Below are positions 1 to 9,423 of a DNA stretch of 64,000 nt, in pieces. How positions within the stretch are numbered: position 1 is the stretch's first letter; each line of letters starts with the position of its first letter. The stretch comes from Ceraceosorus guamensis. Its lineage: Eukaryota; Basidiomycota; Exobasidiomycetes; Ceraceosorales; Ceraceosoraceae. The stretch covers positions 1-64,000 of the forward strand of contig NW_020290010.1 in NCBI RefSeq assembly GCF_003144195.1, read 5' to 3'. A program made the translations under genes and the position numbers. The notes below the pieces were generated by a model. It saw only the letters and a list, made by a program, of their open reading frames with translations, made no database searches and was not told where the DNA came from.

Positions 1-95
1 CCTAACCCTAACCCTAACCCTAACCCTAACCCTAACCCTAACCCTAACCCTAACCCTAACCCTAACCCTAACCCTAACCCTAACCCTAACCCTAA
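1..95. repeat. Telomere repeat array (CCCTAA)n
   Basis: About 15.8 uninterrupted perfect copies of CCCTAA (TTAGGG on the other strand) form the first 95 bases, so this is a true chromosome end. The array stops at base 95 and unique coding sequence begins at base 96. There are no degenerate telomere variants and no subtelomeric satellite between. Confidence 0.98.
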
Positions 96-806
96 GCGGC
101 GGCGAGCAATAGCAGCAGCACGAGCGCCTCGCTCGTCGGCGTCACCACTGTCCCCGTCGCCTGGCACATCATCACGGATGGCACACGCGGCTCGATCAGC
201 CCAGACGTGCAGGCTGCACAGATGTCAAAGCTCAACAGCGACTACGCCAGGGCAGGCATGCCATTTCAATTTCGTTTGACCTCGGCAAGCGTCGTGACGA
301 ATGCAGATTGGTTCAACAACGCGTTTCCGCGAGAAGCTGCCAAGCGCGTGATGCAGAGAACCTTGAAGAAGGGAGGAGTAGAGACGCTCAACATTTACAC
401 GACCAACCTGTACGATGACGGGCTGGTCGGTTACTCCAGCTTCCCTACCGATTACCAGGACGATCCGGATAGCGACGGCATCATAGTAGACTACCGAACC
501 GTCCCAGGCGGCACAATTCCGAGCTTTAATATGGGCCGCTCCATCAGTCACGAGACTGGCCATTGGGTGGGCCTCGAACATCCTTTTGAAGGATTTTGCG
601 ACGGAGGCGATCAAGTCGGCGACACCCCAGCAGAGCGGGAGCAGTCAAAGGGTTGTCCTGAGGGCAAGGACACCTGCCCACAGATGCCGGGTCTCGACCC
701 GATCCACAACATCATGGATTACGCGGACGACTCTTGCGCCAACGAATTCACTCCCGGCCAGGTGAACCGCGCAACGATCATGACTCAGCAGTATCGCCAC
801 TTTTGA
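96..806 (+). CDS. M43-type (pappalysin/cytophagalysin) secreted metalloprotease, 5'-truncated at the telomere
   Basis: The frame is open from the first base after the telomere array to a stop at 804-806. The zinc-binding motif HETGHWVGLEH (from base 549) and a downstream Met-turn around IMDYADDSC mark an M43B protease of the kind many fungi secrete. The residues upstream of the first ATG (base 222) also look like family sequence, for example VPVAWHIITDG and DVQAAQMSKLNSDYA. The native start, the signal peptide and perhaps 50-80 residues are therefore missing. An in-frame TAA lies within the last telomere repeat (93-95), so no longer frame exists. The catalytic half looks whole. Without a promoter or signal peptide it is probably a remnant, although translation from Met 222 cannot be excluded. 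What is seen: motif, open frame and junction. Inference: a terminal deletion healed by telomere addition. Confidence 0.85.
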   Translation, partial: AAASNSSSTSASLVGVTTVPVAWHIITDGTRGSISPDVQAAQMSKLNSDYARAGMPFQFRLTSASVVTNADWFNNAFPREAAKRVMQRTLKKGGVETLNIYTTNLYDDGLVGYSSFPTDYQDDPDSDGIIVDYRTVPGGTIPSFNMGRSISHETGHWVGLEHPFEGFCDGGDQVGDTPAEREQSKGCPEGKDTCPQMPGLDPIHNIMDYADDSCANEFTPGQVNRATIMTQQYRHF

Positions 807-2664
807 AGATACCTGGTTGTGGTCCTACGAAACTTGTCCGGCACAAGTACAGCAAGCCGCAGCTTGTTGACTTCTCGAGCAGCGCTCCCGTAGATGTGCG
901 ACGAGCAGCGCGTAAAGTTGAAGCTTGATCGCGAGTCCCAGAACTCAAGGTCTCACTGCGGCAGGGATCAACCCGACTACCCGCTTAGCTCTGATCAAGT
1001 GTCGCCCTCCTGTGTTTGTGTTCCCGTCAATTCATTCATGTCACCTGCTAATGGCCGAGCGACTAGCTTCACCCGCATGTCGAGAGCTCTCGTCTGTGTT
1101 CGAGCGCTCGCAGGTGCGACAAACATCTTTGCTGCCCCGTGTGCCCTAAGAAGAAAAGGAACTCAGATCCTTTGTTTGATGAACGTCGGGTGATCAGCTT
1201 GCCATCAGTTCCCGGCTGCCGCAAAGGAGCAATGCCTGGTATACACACCCGATCGTCGCATCGAAGCGCTTGCATGAAGGTCGAGGTCCGTAGAGCTGCG
1301 CTAAAAATTTGGCCGGCCGACAGAGATACTTTCGAGCAACCGTAATGCGGATCACGTGCGGTCTCAGCGCAATTCCCTAGAGATGCGATTCGTGATGCGG
1401 CGTCTCTCATGGTCAGTGGCCATTCTGTGCTCGTTGCTCAGCTGCTTTGATGTTCAGTGACGATTGCGCGGTGATGCAGTGGTTTGTAGCCGTTGTTCAT
1501 GCGCTGTGCTGTATTCGATGGGCCCTAAGTTGGAGACTGCCTGATCTGAATGTGAAACGCTGCTCCGTGGTCTTGGTAACGACGCGCAAAGACATCAAGA
1601 GGCAGGCGTTCGTTCCGAATGTATGCTCGTGATACTCGCTGACTGCGAGTGTATCCCTGGCAGCGACAAATGTACTTTGTAAGCGTCAAATCCACGGAGC
1701 GAATAAGCGACAAAGCTACTGCTGCGCGTACAGGCTGAGTTTGCGCACGCAACGACGGTGCAACCATATCCAACGAATGACCTCGGAGAGGCAAGACCTG
1801 CCACGATGCGCTATGGGTTGCGCAAAACTCTGAAATCGCTCTCAGGGCTTGTGCTTCATGCTGAGTTCGGTGGATGAAGTCGCGTGTTGTGCCTCGCATG
1901 CCCACCCTGCATGTGGAAAGCACTTGTCTTTGCTTCCGGTGCGGTAGTACGGTCGTTGCGGTACGTCAGAGGGGAGGGCCCGGATCTGGGTGCTCGCGTT
2001 GGTGGATGGTTGCGGTCATGCAGCATCATCCTCTTGGTGCTCTCAATCGTGAATGAAGCGTCAGTCAGCCTTCGTAAAGGGGAGGGCTTGGATGCTGTAG
2101 GCGGAGTCGCGAGTGACATGGCGAAGCACGGGATGTGCGTGTGACAGCAAGTGCGTCAGCGCGCCGTCTGCCGATCCGCGATGTGGCGCCAAGGCAGAGA
2201 AACCCTCAGTGAGCGAGGGACCATGCACAGCCCCAAGCGGCTCAAGAAATGCGCGGAGAAGCAGTCGGGGCGCAAAGTAATCTAGAGAATCTGCGCCTCT
2301 CGTCACGTAGGAGGCTACACCGCTCCTGTGCCTCGATGCTGTCCGCAGTCACGAGTCGGGCTGTTGTTTATCACGGCGTATAGCCGCCTATTCGGGTGCG
2401 CGTATGTTAAGGAAGGTATGTCAGCGCGGACATTCAGTGATTCTCATCGCGTAGATTGTTGCCGCGGGCGCGCGCGCGCGCGAGTGCGCAACGGAGCGCA
2501 CACTGCGAAAAATCAGCATTCCGGTGGTTGTAATCGTGTTCATTCGGTAAGGAGCATTTGTTCTTTCTTGATGATGAAGGAAATGTGTCTACTGCCAATT
2601 GTGTTATATGGCGTGCAAAGGGAAACAATGGCGTTGCGTTGCGCCTGCAATGTTGCAGCCATTG
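807..2664. other. Subtelomeric spacer without a convincing gene
   Basis: About 1.9 kb between the truncated protease and the tRNA. Open frames on both strands are short, mutually overlapping and resemble no family I know. A (GC)n tract lies near 2467-2484. No helicase, transposon or repeat array typical of fungal subtelomeres is seen. Confidence 0.6.
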
Positions 2665-2668
2665 AAAA

Positions 2669-2774
2669 AACCTAACAGGGGACTTGAACCCCTAACCTTC
2701 CGCAAATCTCCAAACTTGTCACTCGAACGAGCAATAATCCGGAAGCGGATGCGCTACGATTGCGCCAGCCAGGC
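2669..2774 (-). tRNA. tRNA-Arg (anticodon CCG) with a ~34-nt intron
   Basis: On the minus strand the gene starts GCCTGGC (2774-2768) and its acceptor partner is GTTAGGT (2676-2670), which pairs with three G-U pairs. The D arm is GCGC/GCGC. The anticodon stem is TCCGC/GCGGA with loop TTCCGG. The T arm is AGGGG-TTCAAGT-CCCCT. A 34-nt insertion sits after position 37, the canonical site for nuclear tRNA introns. The mature tRNA would be 72 nt. A run of T on the sense strand directly after the 3' end (2668-2665) gives an RNA polymerase III terminator. The anticodon assignment rests on placing the intron after position 37; a tRNA-scan covariance model would settle it. Confidence 0.75.
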
Positions 2775-3932
2775 TCGGCAGCGTTCCGCTCTTCTGCGGG
2801 ACGTCTATCGTGGAGCGATGCAGTCACTGACCTATTGCTACAGCAATCCAGCAGACCGACTCGTGACTTTGGCAGCTGAACATGTTGCAATGCTGCAGAC
2901 AGCATGCATGCATGCATGCATGCATGCATGCCGCTAATCGTGAATCACGTGAATGGTCATTTGAATCGCTGTGAGAAGAGACGGAAGCATCTCAAACGCC
3001 CGCGCAGAAGGGGACCTGGCCGTGCTCACATCGGTGACCACTCTCGATGTCTCTTCAATCACGATGCGATACGGTCATCAGGTATCTACCGTGTTGCGAA
3101 AAGCCGGAGCTTCATCTCAGCCTGTGGGAGGGAGGGCAGGTCGTATACGCGTCCATCAAATCATTCCGATCGTAATCGACGGCGATGGGAGCGATGCGAA
3201 GCACTGCACGGCTGCGGAAAAGAGGGGGGGAGAGGACAGGCTCGCGTCTCTCTACAGCGCTACGCGATTCCTATTTTACACGACGCAACATCTTGCCGGG
3301 CATCAAACGTGACGTCCGGCTCCACACTCAGACTGATCGTGCGCGGACTTCTCCAACGCTTTCCCGCGACGCTCGGCCCGTCCAGCAAGCTCCTCAGAAT
3401 CCGGCTCTCGCTGTCGCAACAGTTCCTGACCGACTCATATTTGCTTTCCACAACAGAGACTCTGCTCACCGTCACCATACCATAGGCCATCGCAAATGTC
3501 GCCAAAACGTTTCGCAGGTCCTGCGCTTCCCCGTCCACTCGTACCCCAGACACCTCCCCCGCGCGTCTCTTGCGTCGCATTTTTTCTCAATGCTCGCTGT
3601 TCTGCGCGAGCAAGTGGCGCCTTCCACGCCGCTTGCCTCGCATTCACGTCCGATGGCCATTGCAAACCCTTCAAGACGAACCACAAAAGCTCTGTTGCAG
3701 TCGTCGATCGTTCAACCGCCGCCTCGAAGAAAGACGCTGCCTAGAGGCGCTGGTCCTAACCTGCCCAAGGCGTAATGTCGGCGCACCCATCTGCCATAAA
3801 CAGCCCAGCAAAGCGCTCGTCCAGACCTTGATTATGCTTTTCTATTCATGGTAATGCAAGACCGTCGCGTCGGAGAGGTGGCTAAAGAGTCTAGATGGCG
3901 CATGAGGGTGGGAACAGGTGGCAGGCGAAGCT
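2775..3932. other. Spacer between tRNA and carrier gene
   Basis: A (CATG)n tract of seven to eight units lies at about 2903-2931. The open frames between 3185 and 3775 on both strands overlap and match no family I recognise. A minus-strand frame at 3260-3580 is moderately open, but it has no conserved motif and no clear start or splice context, so I do not call it a gene. Confidence 0.5.
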
Positions 3933-5416
3933 TTACACGCCTTCGCGCATATATCTCGTCCTCTCGTCGATCCTGGCTTGGATAGTCTCGATCAGGCTCC
4001 ACGTGAGTCCGTGGCTTACAAAGCTCCTAAGTGCCGAGACGCCCAATCCTCTATAGAGCCTCAGGAATCTCCTTATCGATCCGCCCTCTGCAGATCCGCT
4101 GGGACTCGTCTTTTCCCTCATCAAGTGCTGAAACAGCTGCCACCCCGTAAGTTGCTGGGGGTGATTCGAGAGCGCGCGCTGCTGCACATTTGTCTTGAGA
4201 AGATCCACCGGATAGACTGCTCGGTGTGTTAAATGCTCGAGCCTTTTGGTCAGCATGACTCTGCGACTCGATGATGAGCTCGATCCACCATGCACTCACC
4301 CAGCAACCAAGATGCGATACCAGCCGTTGATCCTGACGCGAAGGAAACGACCGGTCCGGGCAAGCCCCACAACTCAGGCGAGCCTCCGCTGCCGGGCTTG
4401 GTGGTAGTATGTCGGCCGACCAAGGCTCTAATGGTGTCGTAGAAGCCAAAGTAGAGGGCTGCAGAAGCAAGTCCCGATGCGTCCAATGAGCGCCTCTTCC
4501 GCTCCATCAGCGCCACGAGATTATCGACTCACCCGTTCCCAGCGTATCCCTGCAAATGTGCAGAGGGAAGCCGAGGTAGAAACCTCGCGGGCCTCGATGA
4601 TTCTTCCAGATGTTGCTAGCAGCTTGGAAACCGGATTGAGCCCTATACTTGTTGCCTCCCTTGCTGTCGCTGCTACTGCTAATCAGGCCTTGTTGCACAG
4701 CCGTGAGGTACTCTAATTGCCGCTGGACTTTGACCAGCTCGAAAGGCGCTGAACCACAGCTGCGCGAAGGTCAGACAGGGCAGTGGTCGGGTCAGCGGGC
4801 GGCACAGAGCGATGTTGACGGCACGTGGTGCAGGCTTAAGCCGATCGCTGCTAGCACCGAGCTGTGACATCAGTGGCTAGACCGACACGCACCTAATCAG
4901 TACCCCGCTTGTAGCTCCACCCGCAGCACCGCTCAACGCAGTGTGCACCAGATTGTTGGGAGCTTCAGCGAAGACGCCTCTACGATGCAGCGCTTCCTTC
5001 GTCGAGACGTATATAGAAAAGGATGATGTGCGAACAAAGCTGATGGTAATCAGTGGAATCCAGACCCCTGCAGAGAGGGGACATCAAGCGTCGGAGGTTG
5101 GTCAGCTGGAATGAGGCGGCAACCACGCTTGGCGTGCCCCTCGCCGCCGCCCGCTTTTCGCCGCGCATGAGCATTATCAGCACCTGCCAAACAGCATCAC
5201 TGCGACGTCGCAACTTCGGATTGCTGAAGCTTGGCGCGACGCGACGCGAGGCACATTACGCGTCATCCTCACTCAAGCTCGCTCACCTCTGAAGAAGCCT
5301 TTGAGACCTTCCTCCTTCAAAACCGCTCTGCCGCACGCCCAAATGGAAGGGTAATACTTGACCTGCAAGCGCGATTTGAGCGAATCGAACTGAGCAAAAG
5401 GAGGCGCGGAAAGGCG

Positions 5417-5473
<57 letters not shown>

Positions 5474-6287
5474 AGGGAGATGTGAGCCTTGCCATTGCCG
5501 CACGCACCCCTGCTTGGTCGCTCTGCAGCCCTCTAAGCGAAGAGCGAGACGAGGCGAGACGCTTTCGGAGAGTCTCATTTGTAATTTCTATGCTCCACTC
5601 ACAGGGAAAGCCGCTGCTGTGCTGACCAGGGAAGCGGTGCCGGCTGATGCCACTGTCCGATATCCTGCGAGTGTGCGCGCGGGGTTAACGAGAAGCGCGT
5701 CAGGCCAGCGTGAGCTTGCTTGGATGCCGTGGAAAGCACGAGGACCGGTCGACATGACATAGAGGCAGCATGTATGCGCTCTCCCAGCATGGTCATCCAT
5801 CGCACCTCTAGCGGTGCGCGTCCGAGCCGAGCCACTCACTGAACAGCAGCTCATCCACCTCTCGCTTGTCCAATTTTCTGCCCACTATCCAAGCGGTCGT
5901 GGTTCTGTACACTTTGGTTAAACCCTCCAGTGTGCCTTGATCCCTCAGTGCGCTCCTTCCATGGCCATCGCTCTCACTACCGGCACACTCGCGCTCCTGG
6001 GCTTTGAGATTGACCCCTCTGTGTTTGCGCTGGTCCGTTGGACAGGAAGATGCAGAGGCGGCATGAGCATCGGATGAAGGTTCACGCAACAAGCCGCGCT
6101 CTAGGGGTGATCGGACCCAGAAAGCGTGAGCAGATCGGGAGGATGCGCTGCTCGGAGCTGATGGTGATGATGACGACGCAGACGATGACGACGACGACGC
6201 AGACGAAGAACTCGTCGCTCTACTCGGACCCGCTCCAGGGTCGGCTTGCATTGTGCGAGCGCGAACGCGCGAGTGGTGGGCGAGCAA
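3933..6287 (-). CDS. Mitochondrial carrier (SLC25) family protein with N-terminal Ser-rich extension
   Basis: Seven exons: 6287-5840, 5664-5603, 5389-5287, 5067-4893, 4759-4533, 4458-4300 and 4216-3933, giving 485 residues. All introns have GTGAG/GTGCG-type donors and AG acceptors in matching phase. The three carrier repeats show their signatures: PFDSLKSR (residue ~170), APFELVKVQ (~267) and YPVDLLKTN (~394). Inter-repeat helices such as ALYFGFYDTIRAL also fit. Carriers exchange metabolites across the mitochondrial inner membrane; the substrate here is not evident. The first ~150 residues (exon 1) precede the carrier fold, are Ser-rich and end in a conserved-looking segment before the first helix. 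The first intron joins this frame to the carrier in exact phase. The third exon is preceded by a 50-base GA/CT microsatellite that serves as polypyrimidine tract. The start at 6287 is uncertain; Met 6251 is an alternative. Confidence 0.88.
5418..5467. repeat. (GA)n microsatellite inside a carrier intron
   Basis: An almost perfect GA dinucleotide array on the plus strand. On the coding strand it is a CT tract immediately upstream of the acceptor at 5390, so it probably doubles as the intron's polypyrimidine tract. Confidence 0.9.
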
Positions 6288-6542
6288 GGAGCGACTGCTT
6301 GGCCAGAGAAGCGAGTAAGGACTGTTGTGGCTGGTCTAGCGTGCTGCATACACACTCGAGAGACGGCCAAGGTAGACGCAGAGATGCTGGCTCTGGCCCT
6401 TGCGATAAAAAGCTCCACTCCAGCGTTGGCTCTTTCGTACAGCAACCCGTCGATATTACTGGGCTGCCCCGCCGAGTGTATGCGATCCAAAGGATTGATG
6501 GAGTGCAAAGTGCGCCGATGTTGTGCCAAGGCCCGGGCGGTC

Positions 6543-6573
<31 letters not shown>

Positions 6574-7687
6574 GAAGAGCAAGACGTTGTAGGGTACACG
6601 AGGGACAGCGACAATAGAGTTGCTAGTCAAGCGTGAAGTTAGGTGAGTGAATCGAGTGTGAGTCTCATGTGAGATGTGAGTCTTGGAGATGACGTGAGTG
6701 CGTCGAGACACGCAACCCTTGATTCACGATTCACGATTCACGATTCGTGATTCTCTTTGCTAGCTGATGCTATGCTAGCTGCTGCCTAGCTGCTGCTGCT
6801 GTTGTCATCGTCGATCTTCTTCCTCTTCGCCGCGAGCAGGTGCTGCTGCTGCTGCCGCTTCAATTGCCGCATCACATGCATCACGGCTTGCTTGCTTGCT
6901 TGGGTAAACGCGCGCGCGCGCTCACAAAAGCGCTGATCGGCTTCGGCTTCTTTGTCGCCCTGCTTGCTGCATGCATGCATGCAGGCATCAGCGAGCAGCA
7001 GCACGCGCAAGCAGGCGGTCGTCGTGCACCGCCCGCCGTACCGTACACACGCTGCAGATAGACACGCCCGCCTATTCCCGTCACCCAGCACGAGCGATCA
7101 ATCAATCGACGCTAAGAACGTGAAAACTGCGCCTTTGCTGTGGGCGATTTTAAAAATCACGAATCACATTCACATTGGCACTTTTCTATGCTGGGCGGGC
7201 GTTCGCGGGCACCGAGCTCACGTTGCGGGTCTCGTGATACGTAACTTACAAACAAATCATGATTTCCAAATGAAACTCTAACTTTCACTCAGACTCACAT
7301 CGACTTGTTCTCGCTTCACGCAGTAGACCAACACCGAAAGCCCAATGATCGAAGATCAAGTAGCCACCATAGGGACGCGTTCGACTCGACGTCTAGCGAG
7401 CATGATTGGCAAATCACAAGTCGCAAGAGTGACGAGCTGCCGATTTTGATGCTGATCGCAGCGTCGAGCTGCAAGAGTGACTATTGGCACCGCCGCCTCA
7501 ACCTTTTGCTAGCATACATGCGGCAGGAATCAGCTTGCGATAGAACGAGACATTGGCAAACTCCAGCTGAGGTGAAGTCTCGGCCCCGTGAACGCCCGTG
7601 CCTAAGCCTCTAGGGTGACCCATCCCTTCGCGTCCCGCTGTACTGCCCCCCTTTCGGCTCTATGACGTCCTTGGCGCGCCCAAGCGA
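6288..7687. other. Carrier/eIF3j spacer with microsatellites and motif cluster
   Basis: Upstream region of the minus-strand carrier and downstream of eIF3j. It contains (TGGC)n at about 6542-6571, a tandem GATTCAC array at 6721-6752 ending in ATTCGTGATTC, CTG/TGC-rich runs at 6785-6860, CTTG repeats near 6889-6902 and another AATCACGAATC near 7155. No gene is evident. Confidence 0.6.
6721..6752. repeat. Tandem GATTCAC heptamers ending in ATTCGTGATTC
   Basis: Four to five copies of the heptamer GATTCAC run into the inverted form, making a small palindromic cluster. This is one of many occurrences of the ATTC[G/T]TGATT motif in the spacers of this window. Confidence 0.8.
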
Positions 7688-8962
7688 TCACATAAAGTCC
7701 AAGTCGTCTCCATCATCCAGCGCCTCGTCGCCGTATGCTCTCGTATCGATGCTGTGGGAACAAGACAGGGCGAGGGCGTGTCAGATGTGCGAAGAGTGTC
7801 ATGAGATTCAGCAGCGCCTTCGCCGACGCCGGCTCTTTGCAGCGCTTCTGACGTCCAGAAAGTGTCGGTACAGTCGACATCACTCACACATTCTTTGCGC
7901 TGGATGTGCCCACAGTCTTTGGCTTGGCCTTGGCAGCAGTAGCAGCAGCCGGCTTCCTTCCTCCCAACTTTTTGCTCTCCTTGTCCCACCTCACCTTCTC
8001 CTCTGCCAGCTCTCTCCATCTGTTGCCCAGCTTTCTCATGTCCACATCCCTCAGACCAGCGTCAGGACCACCCAGAGCGTTGCAAAGGGCGGGCACAAAG
8101 TGCTTGTCGTAGCCCGGTCTAGAGCTCAAAGGCTTGACGAGCTGGCTGAAGATGTCCAAAGCGTGCTTCTCCCACTCCTCCTTCGTATTTGGCTTGGCGC
8201 TCTTGAGCGAGCCCAGTCCGCTAGCGTCGGCACCCGAAGAGGTGGCACCGGAGACCTTTGTCACGCCTAGCAAATTGGCCGCATTATCGACGTCCGCCTT
8301 GAGCTGCGCATCTCTCTCCGCCTTTCGCTTTGCTGCGGGATCCTCTTCCTCCTCCTCTTCCAGCTCCTCATCAGACTGTAAAGGTGGAAATGTGAAAAGC
8401 GCAAACGACATCAGCCATCAGCACATGAGCGCATTCAGTCGCCCTGCCGCTTCCCCGCACTCACGCCGATTCCCAACTCGGCCCTTCTCCTCTCCTCGGC
8501 TTCCTTTTCTGCAATCTTGCTTTTGAAGTTTCCCTTCTTCTTGGGTGCAGGCACATAAGGCGCCGGCACGGGTTTCTCGTCTTCCTCTTCCCAGTCATCC
8601 TAGCGGGTGCGGACAACTCGCTAGCGCGTCAGCTCGATGCCCCTTGTATACGTACTTGAAGGGGGACTTGCCTCACTCACCTTGACCTCTTCCTCTACAT
8701 CTTCATCGTCGAACTTGCCTCTCCTGGCCACCGGCGCAGCGGCGGGTTTGACGCTGGGCTTTGAAGCTGCCCCATCATCGGATGATGCGTCTGCGAGTTG
8801 GCGTCGAGAAAAAGGGGTGGTGATGTGCGGCTGCTAAGCGCATACATCCGCATCACGCACGGCATCGCAAGCGAGCACATTTTCGAGCCAAGGCCAGCCC
8901 TTTTGCCGCAATTTGCGATTTTGTGCATCCTGCGCTCGCTGCTACTCACCCCAATCCGACAT
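7688..8962 (-). CDS. HCR1: Translation initiation factor eIF3 subunit j
   Basis: Five exons: 8962-8950 (13 nt, MSDW), 8790-8681, 8599-8465, 8375-7888 and 7751-7688, giving 269 residues. The order of features is that of eIF3j/Hcr1. An acidic N-terminus starts MSDWDASSDD, followed by RRGKFDDEDVEEEVKDDW. The conserved basic segment KKKGNFKSKIAEKEAEERR comes next, then a helical middle and the characteristic acidic end DDGDDLDFM. eIF3j binds the 40S subunit near the decoding site, stabilises eIF3 and in yeast also acts in termination and ribosome recycling. Cytosolic. The first coding exon is only 13 nt and is assigned from phase and from family conservation of MSDW. The gene lies downstream of ERO1 on the same strand, with a 461-nt gap. 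Confidence 0.93.
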
Positions 8963-9423
8963 GTTGGTCGAGTGTCTGTGATGCTAGGAGGGAGAGCGCG
9001 CGTGTCGTAGCCACGTGATTTGTCTGGTGCGTTTCAGCGCTAGCTACGTTCGGTGATGAACACGATCTTGACAGCAATGCTTCGAAGCAGGAAGGTGATT
9101 GGGTCAGGTGAGAAAGGTGCAAGGACGGTCGATAGTGTTCTGTTGTGCGCGCGTTCATCATCAGCTCGGTCGGCGTGTATCGCGCAGTTGCGAAGTTCGC
9201 TGCATCGCGCGCGCGCACACGCCGCTTCGTCTCGCACGATAGCGTCGCCCACGCAAAAAGTTCCGTACTTGGGCAATCCGATCAAGTCCACTCGACCGCC
9301 CCAACGGACATGCTCCATACCGGTACATGACGCCGCACACTGCTTGCAAACATTGCATGCGATAACATTACAAAATTGCACAAGCAGCCACATTGCAAAA
9401 AGGGTGCTGGCATGGGACGCGCC
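8963..9423. other. HCR1/ERO1 spacer
   Basis: 461 nt holding the HCR1 promoter and the ERO1 3' flank. The antisense frames here look like chance openings. I see no separate feature. Confidence 0.55.

Noticed and set aside
207-209. GTG as start of the telomere-adjacent protease
   Set aside because: Fungal nuclear genes start at ATG, and homologous-looking residues continue upstream to base 96. This is mid-protein sequence.
3260-3580. 106-codon minus-strand frame between the tRNA and the carrier
   Set aside because: Moderately open, but without recognisable family, start context or splice partners, so not called.
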